Shown: positions 50,829-60,486 of the stretch, piece by piece
Numbering within the stretch: position 1 is the first letter of the stretch
How the letters are laid out: every line of letters starts with the position of its first letter
Notes under the pieces: model-generated
What the model saw: the letters and a program-made list of their open reading frames with translations, nothing else
Told to the model about the DNA's origin: nothing
Database searches by the model: none
Assembly (NCBI RefSeq): GCF_045679545.1
Contig: NZ_CP166194.1
Location: 2,356,001 to 2,420,000, forward strand
Length of the DNA: 64,000 bases
DNA from: Enterovibrio sp045679545
Lineage (GTDB): Bacteria; Pseudomonadota; Gammaproteobacteria; Enterobacterales; Vibrionaceae
Reading direction: 5' to 3'
Made by a program: the position numbers and the translations under genes

Positions 50829-51731
50829 TTACTCAGAAAAACAGTCCGCGTAGCTCTTACCTAAGGCATTCAGAAAATCGACATAATGATTGTTGGATAA
50901 CGACATATCTTGTGCCATCGGATCCAGTGTCACAACTTTGGCGCTAGTGCCTTTTACCACGCTATTCACCAAGCCTGGATTAAACTGGGGCTCTGTAAAC
51001 ACACACTGAGCTTGGTTATCCATTAAGGCACTTCGAATTGAAACCAACGTCCTAGCCCCCGGTTTTCGATCTGGGTTAATGGTCAAATGCCCTGTCGGCT
51101 TTAGACCAAATGCACTTTCAAAGTACCCATATGCATCGTGAAACAAGAAATAGCCTTTAGATTGACTCACATCTAGGTTTTTCGCTATGTCCGTTTGAGC
51201 CTGAGTAACATCCGTGACAAATTTTTCGTAGTTTGCCTGATAGTCAGCGGCATGAACGGGATCACGTTGCGACAACGCCAACTTGATCGCTCTCGCTATC
51301 ACTTTACTTTGCTCAGGTCCTAGCCAAAGATGTCCATCAACCCCTTCATGGTTATGATCATGGCCATCATGATCTTCGTGACCACCTTCATCATAATATC
51401 GAACAGGCATACCATCATAGGTGGTTAACCTTAGGGTGTTAGGTTGTCCATTCAGCACCTTTTCCAAAAAAAGCTCGAGCTCAGGTCCAACCCAAACCAC
51501 TGCATCTGCATTTCTTAGCTTTTTGATATCTGACGGTTTTAGTGCGTAATCATGAGGGGAAGCACTATCTGGTAGCAACACGTCAACATTCGCTAAATCG
51601 CCCGCGATATCGTGTGCAATTAACCCTAAAGGCTTAATGGTGGTGACGATATTGAGTGTTGATGCATTCGCTGCCATTGACGAGGTAAGCAAAAGCATCA
51701 TGAAGATTGGAAAGTACCGAGCGATTGTCAT
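50829..51731 (-). CDS. znuA: Zinc ABC transporter substrate-binding protein
   Basis: About 300 aa from ATG 51731 (a TTG at 51746 is also in frame; neither has a good ribosome site). Signal peptide to about residue 24 (…SSMAANA/ST). Cluster A-1 metal-binding fold: histidines in SPHDYALKP, the His/Asp-rich loop HEDHDGHDHNHEG typical of ZnuA, VDGHLWL, and LFHDAYGYFE. Divergent from znuCB across one Zur palindrome. Confidence 0.94.
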   Translation of the reverse strand: MTIARYFPIFMMLLLTSSMAANASTLNIVTTIKPLGLIAHDIAGDLANVDVLLPDSASPHDYALKPSDIKKLRNADAVVWVGPELELFLEKVLNGQPNTLRLTTYDGMPVRYYDEGGHEDHDGHDHNHEGVDGHLWLGPEQSKVIARAIKLALSQRDPVHAADYQANYEKFVTDVTQAQTDIAKNLDVSQSKGYFLFHDAYGYFESAFGLKPTGHLTINPDRKPGARTLVSIRSALMDNQAQCVFTEPQFNPGLVNSVVKGTSAKVVTLDPMAQDMSLSNNHYVDFLNALGKSYADCFSE

Positions 51732-51763
51732 GCGTGTTTTAGCCAATATTTTAATACGAGGAA

Positions 51764-51784
51764 AAATGTTATATTATAACATTT
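51764..51784. promoter_or_regulatory. Zur operator shared by znuA and znuCB
   Basis: Perfect 21-bp palindrome: arms AAATGTTATA and TATAACATTT around a central T. It matches the gammaproteobacterial Zur consensus GAAATGTTATANTATAACATTTC almost completely. It lies between the divergent starts (51731 and 51809), so one site can repress both. Confidence 0.92.
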
Positions 51785-51808
51785 CAACTTAAACATCATG
51801 CCCAATTT

Positions 51809-52567
51809 ATGTCCGCATCACTGGTTACGCTAAATAACGTTTCGGTCATCTTTGATGGTAGAAGCGTGCTCGATCGCATCTCATTATCTCTCTATCGAGA
51901 TAAGATAACGACGCTCATTGGCCCTAATGGGGCTGGTAAATCCACATTGGTCAAAACCGTAATTGGACTCAATGCCCCCACAGAGGGAACGATCGAGCGC
52001 CTGCATCGACTGAAAATTGGCTACGTGCCGCAAAAGCTGCGACTGAATGAAAGCCTGCCATTGCGTGTTGACCGATTCCTCAAACTCTGCCCCAACGCAA
52101 CGAAAGCCTCTCTTCAAGATGCTCTGAGTTTAGTGGGAGCAACAAAGCTACTTCACGCCAATATGCATACCCTCTCTGGTGGCGAAATGCAGCGCGTGCT
52201 TTTAGCAAGTGCAGTGTTGAAAAAACCCGATTTATTGGTACTCGACGAGCCAGTGCAAGGCGTTGATGTGGCAGGACAATTGGAGCTTTATAGCTTGATA
52301 GCAAAGCTCAAAGATACCCTTCATTGCGGTATTCTCATGGTATCTCATGACTTACATTTGGTGATGGCAAAAACGGACGAAGTCATCTGCCTGCAGCACC
52401 ATATTTGCTGCTCAGGTGAGCCTGATGCGATTTCATCTCACCCTGAATATGTGGCGCTATTTGGTCGAAAAGAGAGCGAACAATTAGCGTTGTACCACCA
52501 CCACCACAATCATGACCACGATTTGTCCGGCAACCCTGTCGGCCCTTGCAAGCACGGAGACCATTAA
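51809..52567 (+). CDS. znuC: Zinc ABC transporter ATPase
   Basis: 252 aa. Walker A GPNGAGKST, Q-loop YVPQKL, signature LSGGEMQ, Walker B LLVLDEP, H-loop VSHD. The tail is histidine-rich (YHHHHNHDHD), common in ZnuC. Transcribed with znuB. Confidence 0.95.
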   Translation: MSASLVTLNNVSVIFDGRSVLDRISLSLYRDKITTLIGPNGAGKSTLVKTVIGLNAPTEGTIERLHRLKIGYVPQKLRLNESLPLRVDRFLKLCPNATKASLQDALSLVGATKLLHANMHTLSGGEMQRVLLASAVLKKPDLLVLDEPVQGVDVAGQLELYSLIAKLKDTLHCGILMVSHDLHLVMAKTDEVICLQHHICCSGEPDAISSHPEYVALFGRKESEQLALYHHHHNHDHDLSGNPVGPCKHGDH

Positions 52568-52568
52568 G

Positions 52569-53354
52569 ATGTTGGAATTTCTTGCCATCCCTTTATTGGC
52601 GGGTATGTGCATTGCGGCAGCCGTTGGCCCCTTAGGCTCGTTCGTTGTCTGGCGAAAGATGGCGTATTTTGGTGACACTCTGGCTCATGCCTCTTTGTTT
52701 GGTCTTGCGCTTGGCTTTATGCTGCAAGTGAGCCTTAACCTTGCATTGATTGCCAGTTGCCTGACCATCGCTATCCTATTGGTTGCTTTACAAAGAAAGA
52801 GCAGTGTCTCTACTGATACCCTGCTGGGTATTATTGCGCATACCTCATTGTCTTTGGGTTTAGTCTCGATAAGCTTTGTCGACGACTTACGAGTGGACCT
52901 GATGTCTTACCTTTTCGGCGATTTACTCTCTGTCACAAGTGCTGATCTAGGGTTAATTGCGGGAGGCTGTGCCCTTGTTTCTATTGCGTTGTATACACTT
53001 TGGCGACCTTTGCTGACCATTACCGTGGATGAAGACATGGCACGCGTCGATGGCTATAACGTTGATCGCCTGAAGCTGATTTTGATGTTGATGGTGGGCC
53101 TAGTCATCGCTATCGCGATGAAATTTGTTGGAGCCCTGATTATTACATCTCTGATGATCATTCCTGCGGCGACAGCAAGACGCTTCGCTGTTAGCCCTGA
53201 ACAAATGGCATTTCTTGCTAGTGTGATCGGTGTAATTGCCGTCATAGGTGGTATCACCCTTTCTTGGTTTGAAGACACACCAGCGGGACCCTCCGTTGTT
53301 GTGGTTGCGGGTCTGTTGTTTTTTATCAGTCAATTTCGTAAACAAGTCGAATAG
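52569..53354 (+). CDS. znuB: Zinc ABC transporter permease
   Basis: 261 aa, about seven TMs (ABC-3 family). Start ATG 52569 (MLEFLAIPLLAG), one base after the znuC stop with GGAG about 10 bases upstream; the frame extends 19 residues into znuC but without family support. WRKMAYFGDTLAHASLFG is the family coupling region. Confidence 0.94.
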   Translation: MLEFLAIPLLAGMCIAAAVGPLGSFVVWRKMAYFGDTLAHASLFGLALGFMLQVSLNLALIASCLTIAILLVALQRKSSVSTDTLLGIIAHTSLSLGLVSISFVDDLRVDLMSYLFGDLLSVTSADLGLIAGGCALVSIALYTLWRPLLTITVDEDMARVDGYNVDRLKLILMLMVGLVIAIAMKFVGALIITSLMIIPAATARRFAVSPEQMAFLASVIGVIAVIGGITLSWFEDTPAGPSVVVVAGLLFFISQFRKQVE

Positions 53355-53397
53355 CATTTTTCTGAATGAAACAACCGTAACCGACAAAATCCAAACG

Positions 53398-53428
53398 TAA
53401 AAAAGGCCGCTTTTAAAAGCGGCCTTTT
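53398..53428. terminator. Bidirectional terminator between znuB and sucD
   Basis: Perfect inverted repeat 53401-53428 (AAAAGGCCGCTTTT and its complement). The longer T-run is on the minus strand, ending the sdh-suc operon. Confidence 0.92.
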
Positions 53429-53450
53429 AGATTCTCAGTTAGCTACAAGC

Positions 53451-54323
53451 TTACCAACCGGTCGCTTCGCGTAACGCTTTACCGATGTCAGCAAGGCTTT
53501 TAACGGTTTTGACACCTGCAGCTTCTAGCGCTGCAAATTTGTCTTCCGCGGTACCTTTACCACCAGAAATAATCGCACCGGCGTGGCCCATACGTTTACC
53601 CGGAGGTGCCGTGACACCTGCGATGTAAGAAACAACAGGCTTAGTCACGTTAGCTTTGATATAAGCTGCCGCTTCTTCTTCTGCTGTACCACCGATTTCA
53701 CCGATCATCACAATCGCTTCAGTCGCTGGATCTTTCTCAAACATCTCAAGGATATCGATAAAGTTTGAACCTGGGATTGGGTCGCCACCAATACCTACAC
53801 AAGTAGATTGGCCGAAACCTTCGTCAGTGGTTTGCTTAACCGCTTCATATGTCAGTGTGCCTGAACGTGAAACAATACCCACTTTACCTGGCTTATGAAT
53901 ATGACCCGGCATGATACCAATCTTACACTCACCTGGGGTGATAACACCTGGGCAGTTAGGACCGATCATGCGAACGCCAGCTTCGTCTAGCTTCACTTTC
54001 ACTTCAAGCATATCCAGTGTAGGAATGCCTTCTGTGATGGTCACGATAAGCTCAACACCAGCATCAATCGCTTCAAGGATTGCATCTTTACAAAATGGTG
54101 CAGGTACGTAGATGACTGACGCTGTTGCGCCTGTTGCTTCTACTGCTTCTGCTACCGTGTTGAACACTGGCAAACCTAGGTGAGTCGTACCGCCTTTTCC
54201 AGGTGATACACCACCTACCATTTGCGTACCGTACTCAAGCGCTTGCTCGGAGTGGAACGTTCCTTGACCACCGGTAAAACCTTGGCAAATAACTTTGGTA
54301 TCTTTATTGATCAAAACAGACAT
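53451..54323 (-). CDS. sucD: Succinyl-CoA ligase alpha subunit
   Basis: 290 aa. CoA-binding Rossmann domain (GFTGGQGTFHSEQALEYG) and phospho-histidine loop with catalytic H in GHAGAIISGGKGTAEDK. Substrate-level phosphorylation step of the TCA cycle. Its ATG shares one base with the sucC stop. Last gene of the sdh-suc operon. Confidence 0.98.
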   Translation of the reverse strand: MSVLINKDTKVICQGFTGGQGTFHSEQALEYGTQMVGGVSPGKGGTTHLGLPVFNTVAEAVEATGATASVIYVPAPFCKDAILEAIDAGVELIVTITEGIPTLDMLEVKVKLDEAGVRMIGPNCPGVITPGECKIGIMPGHIHKPGKVGIVSRSGTLTYEAVKQTTDEGFGQSTCVGIGGDPIPGSNFIDILEMFEKDPATEAIVMIGEIGGTAEEEAAAYIKANVTKPVVSYIAGVTAPPGKRMGHAGAIISGGKGTAEDKFAALEAAGVKTVKSLADIGKALREATGW

Positions 54324-55489
54324 TATTTGCCCTCCGCTGCAGCAACAACTTTATCAGCTGCTTCAGTCAGTGAGGTCGCAGCAATAATGTTCAGGCCGCT
54401 ATCGGCCAGTTTTTGAGTTCCAAGTTCGGCGTTGTTACCTTCAAGACGAACAACAACCGGCACTTTCACACCCACTTCTTCAACCGCACCGATGATGCCG
54501 TCTGCAATCAGGTCACAACGAACGATACCGCCGAAGATATTAACCAAAACTGCTTTCACGTTGTCGTCAGAAAGGATGATCTTGAACGCTTCGGTCACAC
54601 GCTCTTTTGTCGCGCCGCCGCCAACATCCAGGAAGTTTGCTGGACTGCCACCGTGCAGGTTAACGATGTCCATCGTACCCATTGCTAGGCCTGCGCCGTT
54701 AACCATACAACCAATGCTGCCGTCCAATGCAACGTAGTTCAGTTCCCACTGAGCGGCGTGTGCTTCACGTGCGTCATCTTGGCTAGGATCGTGCATTTCA
54801 CGCACTTTAGGCTGACGGTAAACAGCGTTGCTATCGATAGTCAGTTTGGCATCCAAACAATGCAGGTTGCCTTTGTCTGTAATGACCAGTGGGTTGACTT
54901 CTACAAGCGCAACGTCACGCTCGATGAACAACTTAGCAATACCCATGAAGATTTTGGTGAACTGCTTAATTTGGTCGCCTTGAAGGCCCAATTTAAATGC
55001 CAGTTGACGGCCTTGGTATGGCTGAGGGCCAACCAATGGATCGATCGCCGCTTTGTGGATCAGCTCTGGCGTTTCTTCCGCCACTTTTTCAATTTCCACG
55101 CCACCTTCAGTCGATGCCATGAAAACGACGCGACGTGTGCCACGGTCGACAACCGCACCCAGATAAAGCTCTTTGGCAATATCTGTGCACTCTTCAACCA
55201 AAATCTTGCTGACAGGTTGGCCATTCGCATCAGTTTGATAAGTGACTAGGTTTTTACCCAGCCAGTTATGTGCAAATGCTTTGATTTCTTCTTTGTTGCT
55301 AACAAGTTTCACACCGCCCGCTTTACCGCGGCCACCAGCGTGTACTTGGCATTTAACGACCCATTTGTCGCCGCCAATCTTGTCAGCAGCTTCGGCTGCT
55401 TCTTGAGGAGTGTCGCAGGCGTATCCTTCAGATACTGGCAGTCCGTATTCAGCAAATAGCTGTTTTGACTGATATTCGTGCAGGTTCAT
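54323..55489 (-). CDS. sucC: Succinyl-CoA ligase (ADP-forming) beta subunit
   Basis: 388 aa, ATP-grasp domain 1-240 (VKCQVHAGGRGKAGGVKL) and C-terminal CoA-ligase domain (NGAGLAMGTMDIV, LVNIFGGIVRCDLIA). Partner of SucD. Confidence 0.98.
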   Translation of the reverse strand: MNLHEYQSKQLFAEYGLPVSEGYACDTPQEAAEAADKIGGDKWVVKCQVHAGGRGKAGGVKLVSNKEEIKAFAHNWLGKNLVTYQTDANGQPVSKILVEECTDIAKELYLGAVVDRGTRRVVFMASTEGGVEIEKVAEETPELIHKAAIDPLVGPQPYQGRQLAFKLGLQGDQIKQFTKIFMGIAKLFIERDVALVEVNPLVITDKGNLHCLDAKLTIDSNAVYRQPKVREMHDPSQDDAREAHAAQWELNYVALDGSIGCMVNGAGLAMGTMDIVNLHGGSPANFLDVGGGATKERVTEAFKIILSDDNVKAVLVNIFGGIVRCDLIADGIIGAVEEVGVKVPVVVRLEGNNAELGTQKLADSGLNIIAATSLTEAADKVVAAAEGK

Positions 55490-55541
55490 GATGTTCTATC
55501 CGTGTCAAATTCCATATTATAGGTCTAATTGCTTTCCACAC

Positions 55542-55561
55542 AGGGGGCGTCAATGCCCCCT
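55542..55561 (-). repeat. GC-rich intercistronic hairpin between sucB and sucC
   Basis: AGGGGGC / GCCCCCT, 7-bp stem with 6-base loop, no T-run. A smaller ACCG/CGGT hairpin follows at about 55564-55580. Likely stabilises the upstream mRNA 3' end or tunes the operon rather than stopping it. Confidence 0.6.
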
Positions 55562-55585
55562 GAAACCGACAAAAGCCGGTACTAC

Positions 55586-56800
55586 TTATACGTCAAGCAG
55601 CAAACGCGTTGGGTCTTCTAAAAGCTCTTTAATGGTCACTAGGAAACCAACAGACTCACGTCCATCAATCAAACGGTGATCATATGAAAGAGCAAGGTAC
55701 ATCATTGGCAGGATTTCAACCTTACCATCAATCGCCATAGGACGATCTTGGATCTTGTGCATACCAAGGATAGCAGCTTGTGGCGGGTTAATGATTGGTG
55801 TCGACATCAGAGAACCAAACACACCACCATTGGTGATGGTGAAGTTACCACCCGTCAAATCCTCGACCGTCAATTTGCCATCGCGGCCTTTGATAGCAAG
55901 TTCTTTAATGCCTTTTTCGATATCTGCAAGGCCTAGGCGATCACAGTCACGCAGCACAGGTGTTACCAAACCACGTGGAGTTGATACTGCCATGCTTACG
56001 TCAAAGAAATTGTGGTAAACAATTTCTTCGCCATCGATAGACGCGTTAACTTCAGGGTAGCGCTTCAGCGCTTCTACTACTGCTTTCACGTAGAAAGACA
56101 TGAAGCCTAGACGAATGCCATGACGCTCTTCGAACACATCTTTGTATTGCTTACGAATGTCCATGATGGGTTTCATGTTCACTTCGTTGAAGGTTGTTAG
56201 CATTGCTGTGCTGTTTTTCGCCTCAAGCAAACGCTCAGCGACACGCTTACGGAGGCGCGTCATAGGCACACGCTTCTCGCTGCGGTGACCAAGAGCTGGT
56301 GTTTCTTCTTTCGCTTGAACCGCTGCAGGCGCAGCTTTTCCGCCACCGTTCTTCAAGAAAGCATCAATGTCTTCACGTGTGATGCGACCACCAACACCTG
56401 TGCCTTTGATTTGATCAGGGCTGACATTATTTTCTGCAAGAAGACGGCGTACTGCAGGGCTGAGTGCATCATTTTGCTCATCAGTGAGAGACGCTGTATG
56501 GCGCTTATCCGGTGATGATTCTGAAGCAGCAGGAACATCTTGAGTTGGTTCACCCGCAACCGCACCTGCTTTGATTTTTGCAAGCAGTTGCTTAGACAGT
56601 ACCGTTGCACCTTCCTCTTCGATAATCGCTTCCAACACACCATCTTCTGGTGCTGGCACTTCAAGAACCACTTTGTCGGTCTCAATATCAACCAGCACTT
56701 CATCGCGTTTTACAACGTCGCCCGGTTTCTTGTGCCAAGTCGCGACTGTCGCGTCTGCTACAGACTCAGGTAGGTCGGGAACCAGAATTTCGATTGTCAT
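55586..56800 (-). CDS. sucB: Dihydrolipoyl succinyltransferase (2-oxoglutarate dehydrogenase E2)
   Basis: 404 aa. Lipoyl domain 1-77 with lipoyl lysine in VDIETDKVVLEV, peripheral-subunit-binding domain about 115-150 (LSPAVRRLLAENNV), catalytic domain about 175-404 with SYDHRLIDGRE active-site motif. Single lipoyl domain as usual. Confidence 0.98.
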   Translation of the reverse strand: MTIEILVPDLPESVADATVATWHKKPGDVVKRDEVLVDIETDKVVLEVPAPEDGVLEAIIEEEGATVLSKQLLAKIKAGAVAGEPTQDVPAASESSPDKRHTASLTDEQNDALSPAVRRLLAENNVSPDQIKGTGVGGRITREDIDAFLKNGGGKAAPAAVQAKEETPALGHRSEKRVPMTRLRKRVAERLLEAKNSTAMLTTFNEVNMKPIMDIRKQYKDVFEERHGIRLGFMSFYVKAVVEALKRYPEVNASIDGEEIVYHNFFDVSMAVSTPRGLVTPVLRDCDRLGLADIEKGIKELAIKGRDGKLTVEDLTGGNFTITNGGVFGSLMSTPIINPPQAAILGMHKIQDRPMAIDGKVEILPMMYLALSYDHRLIDGRESVGFLVTIKELLEDPTRLLLDV

Positions 56801-56828
56801 ATCGTTTTTTTCCTTAGCTTTCTAGTTC

Positions 56829-59639
56829 TTAATTCAGGGTAAGAGCGTCTTCAATCAACGCTTTTTGTTGTTTTAAATGCACAGACATATAACCAACAGC
56901 GGGTGATGCAGACGCAGCACGTCCCGCATAACTCAGTGTTGAATCCGCCGGTATTGCCATTCTGAAATTGTGTTGGCTGCTATACCATGCGCCTTGGTTC
57001 TGTGGCTCTTCTTGGCACCATACAAAGTCTTTGGCATTCACGTATTGACTGATAACCGCTTGTAGGTCCTCTTTCGGGAACGGATACAATTGCTCAATAC
57101 GCACAATGGCGACGTCTTTGATTTCTTCTTTGCGTCTTGTCTCAAGCAAGTCGTAATAAACCTTGCCCGAACACATAACGACACGCTTCACGGCGTTCGC
57201 ATCCAGTTCATCCACTTCACCGATGGCGGCTTGGAAGTTACCGTTAGCGAGTTCATCAAGAGATGAAGTACAGAGCGGATGACGTAACAATGACTTAGGC
57301 GACATGACGACTAACGGACGACGCATTGGGCGAAACACTTGGCGACGAAGCATGTGATATATCTGTGCCGGTGTTGAAGGCACACATACTTGCATGTTCT
57401 GCTCAGCACAAAGCTGAAGATAACGCTCTAAACGTGCAGATGAGTGCTCTGGACCTTGACCTTCATAGCCATGTGGCAGAAGCATAGTTAGACCACACAT
57501 ACGGCCCCACTTCTGCTCGCCTGAGCTGATGAATTGGTCGATCACAACTTGTGCACCATTCGCGAAATCACCAAACTGGGCTTCCCAAACAGTCAGACCA
57601 CCTGGCTCGGCGGTTGCGTAACCATATTCAAATGCCAGCACTGCTTCTTCAGACAATACAGAGTCAAATACTTGGAAAGGACCTTGTTTATCATGAACGT
57701 TAGCGAGTGGAATGTAGGTGCTCGCATCGATTTGATTGTGCAAAACTGAATGACGGTGGAAGAAGGTTCCGCGTCCTGCATCTTGCCCGCTGAGGCGAAT
57801 ACGTTTTCCGTCGTCAACAATTGTCGCGTATGCCAATGTTTCGGCCATACCCCAGTCCAGTGCTTTCTCACCATTCACCATCGCGACGCGATCGTTATTA
57901 AGCTTTTCAACACGGCTGTGTAGTTTGTGACTTTCTGGATATTGCGTTAAACGCTGACCAATCTCGACCAAACGTTGCATATCGAACGTGTTCGGCCATT
58001 CAACGGTCCAGTCATGGCCTAAATACGGCGACCAATCCACCGAATGAAGCGCCATAGGACGATATTCTTTAGTGACATGTTCGCCACGATCAAGGGCATC
58101 ACGATATTCGTTGATGAGGTAGGTCGCTTTCTCTAGGTCTGCAACCTTTTGATCGGCCAACACATCGGCGTAAATCTTACGTGGCGTTGGGTGTTTCTTG
58201 ATTTTTTGGTACATCAGAGGCTGAGTTGCATTTGGCTCGTCGGCTTCATTGTGACCATGGCGGCGATAGCACACCAAATCAATAACAACGTCACGTTTAA
58301 AGGTGTTGCGATAGTCCAACGCTAAGCGAGAAACAAACGCCACCGCTTCGGGATCGTCCGCATTCACGTGCAGGATTGGGGCCTGAACCATCTTCGCGAT
58401 ATCCGTACAATACTGCGTAGAACGCGTATCTTGCGGATTGGATGTTGTGAAACCAATCTGGTTGTTCACAACGATGCGAATTGTCCCGCCAACGCGGAAA
58501 CCGCGGGCTTGTGACATGTTGAAGGTTTCTTGCACCACGCCTTGCCCTGCAATAGCAGAGTCACCGTGAATGGTAATTGGCAAAACGGTTGAGCCGTCTT
58601 TATCGCCCAAGCGATCTTGACGTGCACGAACAGAACCGATGACAACAGGGTTGACGATTTCTAGGTGTGACGGGTTGAAGGCCATCACTAAGTGGACATC
58701 GCCACCGGGTGTTGCGAAGTCACAAGAGAAGCCTTGGTGATACTTAACGTCGCCCGTACCCCAAGATTCACCATGCTTGCCCGCAAACTCGTCAAACAGT
58801 TCTGAAGGTTTCTTACCCAGAACGTTGACCAGCATGTTCAAACGACCACGGTGAGCCATACCAACAACGACTTCACGTGCGCCGTTCGAGCCCGCTTGGC
58901 GAATAATTTCTTTCACCATTGGGATCAGGGCATCACCACCTTCAAGCGAAAATCGCTTTGCACCAGGGAATTTAGCGCCTAAGTAGCGCTCTAAACCTTC
59001 TGCAGCCGTCAGCTCTTCAAGCAACGTCATTTTTTCGTCGTTTGAGAACTTGGGCTGACCAACCACAGATTCCAAACGCTGTTGAATCCAACGCTTTTCG
59101 TCTGTGTCTGTAATGTGCATGTATTCAGCGCCGACAGAACCACAGTAGGTTTTGTTCAGAGCATCATAAAGGTCGGCAAGTTTCATGCTCTCTTGCCCAA
59201 TAGCAAAAGAACCTACATTGAAGGTCTCTTCGAAGTCTTCTTCGTTGAGAGAGTGAAAAGATGGATCCAGATCTGGCACGCGTTCACGTTGCCAAATACC
59301 TAATGGGTCCAATGTTGCTTGCTGGTGTCCACGGAAACGGTAAGCATTGATTAACTGCAATACTTTTACCTGTTTCGCATCGACATCCGGATCACTGACT
59401 GAGGCACTATAATGCGCTGTCTCGGTGGCGAGCCTACGGAAGTATTCACGAACTCTTGAGTGGGGTTGCTCGGGTGCGTTGCCATTCACAACAGGCAGCG
59501 CATTAAACACTGCTTGCCATTCGCTATCTACAGACTCGGGGTCACTGAGGTACAGTTCGTAGAGGTCTTCTACGTAAGTTGCATTGGCGCCAGCCAAATG
59601 AGAAGACTCTAACCAAGCCTTCATCACGCCATTTTGCAT
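56829..59639 (-). CDS. sucA: 2-oxoglutarate dehydrogenase E1 component
   Basis: 936 aa TPP-dependent decarboxylase. N-terminal LEGSSHLAG-type segment (MKAWLESSHLAGANATYVEDLY, residues 6-27), TPP/Mg region GDSAIAGQGVVQE, transketolase-type motifs HGYEGQGPEHSSARLERYLQ (about 718-737). Full length and intact. 28 bases ahead of sucB. Confidence 0.98.
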   Translation of the reverse strand: MQNGVMKAWLESSHLAGANATYVEDLYELYLSDPESVDSEWQAVFNALPVVNGNAPEQPHSRVREYFRRLATETAHYSASVSDPDVDAKQVKVLQLINAYRFRGHQQATLDPLGIWQRERVPDLDPSFHSLNEEDFEETFNVGSFAIGQESMKLADLYDALNKTYCGSVGAEYMHITDTDEKRWIQQRLESVVGQPKFSNDEKMTLLEELTAAEGLERYLGAKFPGAKRFSLEGGDALIPMVKEIIRQAGSNGAREVVVGMAHRGRLNMLVNVLGKKPSELFDEFAGKHGESWGTGDVKYHQGFSCDFATPGGDVHLVMAFNPSHLEIVNPVVIGSVRARQDRLGDKDGSTVLPITIHGDSAIAGQGVVQETFNMSQARGFRVGGTIRIVVNNQIGFTTSNPQDTRSTQYCTDIAKMVQAPILHVNADDPEAVAFVSRLALDYRNTFKRDVVIDLVCYRRHGHNEADEPNATQPLMYQKIKKHPTPRKIYADVLADQKVADLEKATYLINEYRDALDRGEHVTKEYRPMALHSVDWSPYLGHDWTVEWPNTFDMQRLVEIGQRLTQYPESHKLHSRVEKLNNDRVAMVNGEKALDWGMAETLAYATIVDDGKRIRLSGQDAGRGTFFHRHSVLHNQIDASTYIPLANVHDKQGPFQVFDSVLSEEAVLAFEYGYATAEPGGLTVWEAQFGDFANGAQVVIDQFISSGEQKWGRMCGLTMLLPHGYEGQGPEHSSARLERYLQLCAEQNMQVCVPSTPAQIYHMLRRQVFRPMRRPLVVMSPKSLLRHPLCTSSLDELANGNFQAAIGEVDELDANAVKRVVMCSGKVYYDLLETRRKEEIKDVAIVRIEQLYPFPKEDLQAVISQYVNAKDFVWCQEEPQNQGAWYSSQHNFRMAIPADSTLSYAGRAASASPAVGYMSVHLKQQKALIEDALTLN

Positions 59640-59701
59640 TGTTATCCCTTAACCACTTAGTTATATGTATTGCCACAACCGGGGGTTAACCGGCGTTCCT
59701 T

Positions 59702-59727
59702 TTAAGCTCCTCTGACGAAGAGCTTAA
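59702..59727. repeat. Hairpin in the sdhB-sucA gap
   Basis: TTAAGCTC / GAGCTTAA (59702-59709 with 59720-59727), 10-base loop, T-rich flank. It lies in the 121-base gap that may hold an internal sucA promoter or an mRNA processing site. Confidence 0.5.
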
Positions 59728-59760
59728 ATCTTTATTCATGTAGGTGTACAGAAGCCAATT

Positions 59761-60471
59761 TTACACTGCGCGTTTAAGCAACATGGAGCGTATATGGCCG
59801 ATAGCTTTTGTCGGATTTAGTCCTTTAGGACAAACATTTACACAGTTCATGATGCTATGGCAACGGAAAACGCTAAAAGCGTCGTCCAGATCTGATAAAC
59901 GCTCATCCGTCGCCGTATCACGACTATCAATTAGCCAACGATACGCAGCCAAAAGACCCGCAGGGCCGACAAATTTGTCTGGGTTCCACCAGAATGATGG
60001 GCACGACGTGCTGCAACATGCACACATGATACATTCGTAAAGCCCATCAAGATGTGCGCGATCTTCAGGCGATTGCAAATTTTCGCGCGCAGGTGGAATA
60101 CTGTCATTAATCAGGTAAGGTTTGACGCGCTCGTAGTTTTGATAGAACTGAGTCAAATCAACAATCAAGTCGCGTACAACTGGCAAACCTGGCAACGGAC
60201 GGATCACTATGCTTGATTTATCAGTCAATGCTGACAATGGCGTGATACATGCCAAGCCATTTTTACCGTTCATATTAATGCCATCGGATCCGCAAACACC
60301 TTCACGACAGGAGCGTCGGAACGCCAAAGTCGGATCTTGCTCTTTCAGCAAAATCAGCGCATCCAGAACCATCATGTCTGAGCCTTCAGGCACTTCAAGG
60401 GTATACCCTTTCATGTGCGGCGCGTCGTCAACGTCCGGGTTGTAACGGTATACAGAGAAATTTAGTTTCAT
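59761..60471 (-). CDS. sdhB: Succinate dehydrogenase iron-sulfur subunit
   Basis: 236 aa. [2Fe-2S] cysteines in SCREGVCGSDGINMNG…LAC, [4Fe-4S] and [3Fe-4S] cysteines in CIMCACCSTSCPSFWWNP and CVNVCPKGL. Links SdhA to the membrane anchor. Confidence 0.98.
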   Translation of the reverse strand: MKLNFSVYRYNPDVDDAPHMKGYTLEVPEGSDMMVLDALILLKEQDPTLAFRRSCREGVCGSDGINMNGKNGLACITPLSALTDKSSIVIRPLPGLPVVRDLIVDLTQFYQNYERVKPYLINDSIPPARENLQSPEDRAHLDGLYECIMCACCSTSCPSFWWNPDKFVGPAGLLAAYRWLIDSRDTATDERLSDLDDAFSVFRCHSIMNCVNVCPKGLNPTKAIGHIRSMLLKRAV

Positions 60472-60486
60472 AATTATCTACCTCCC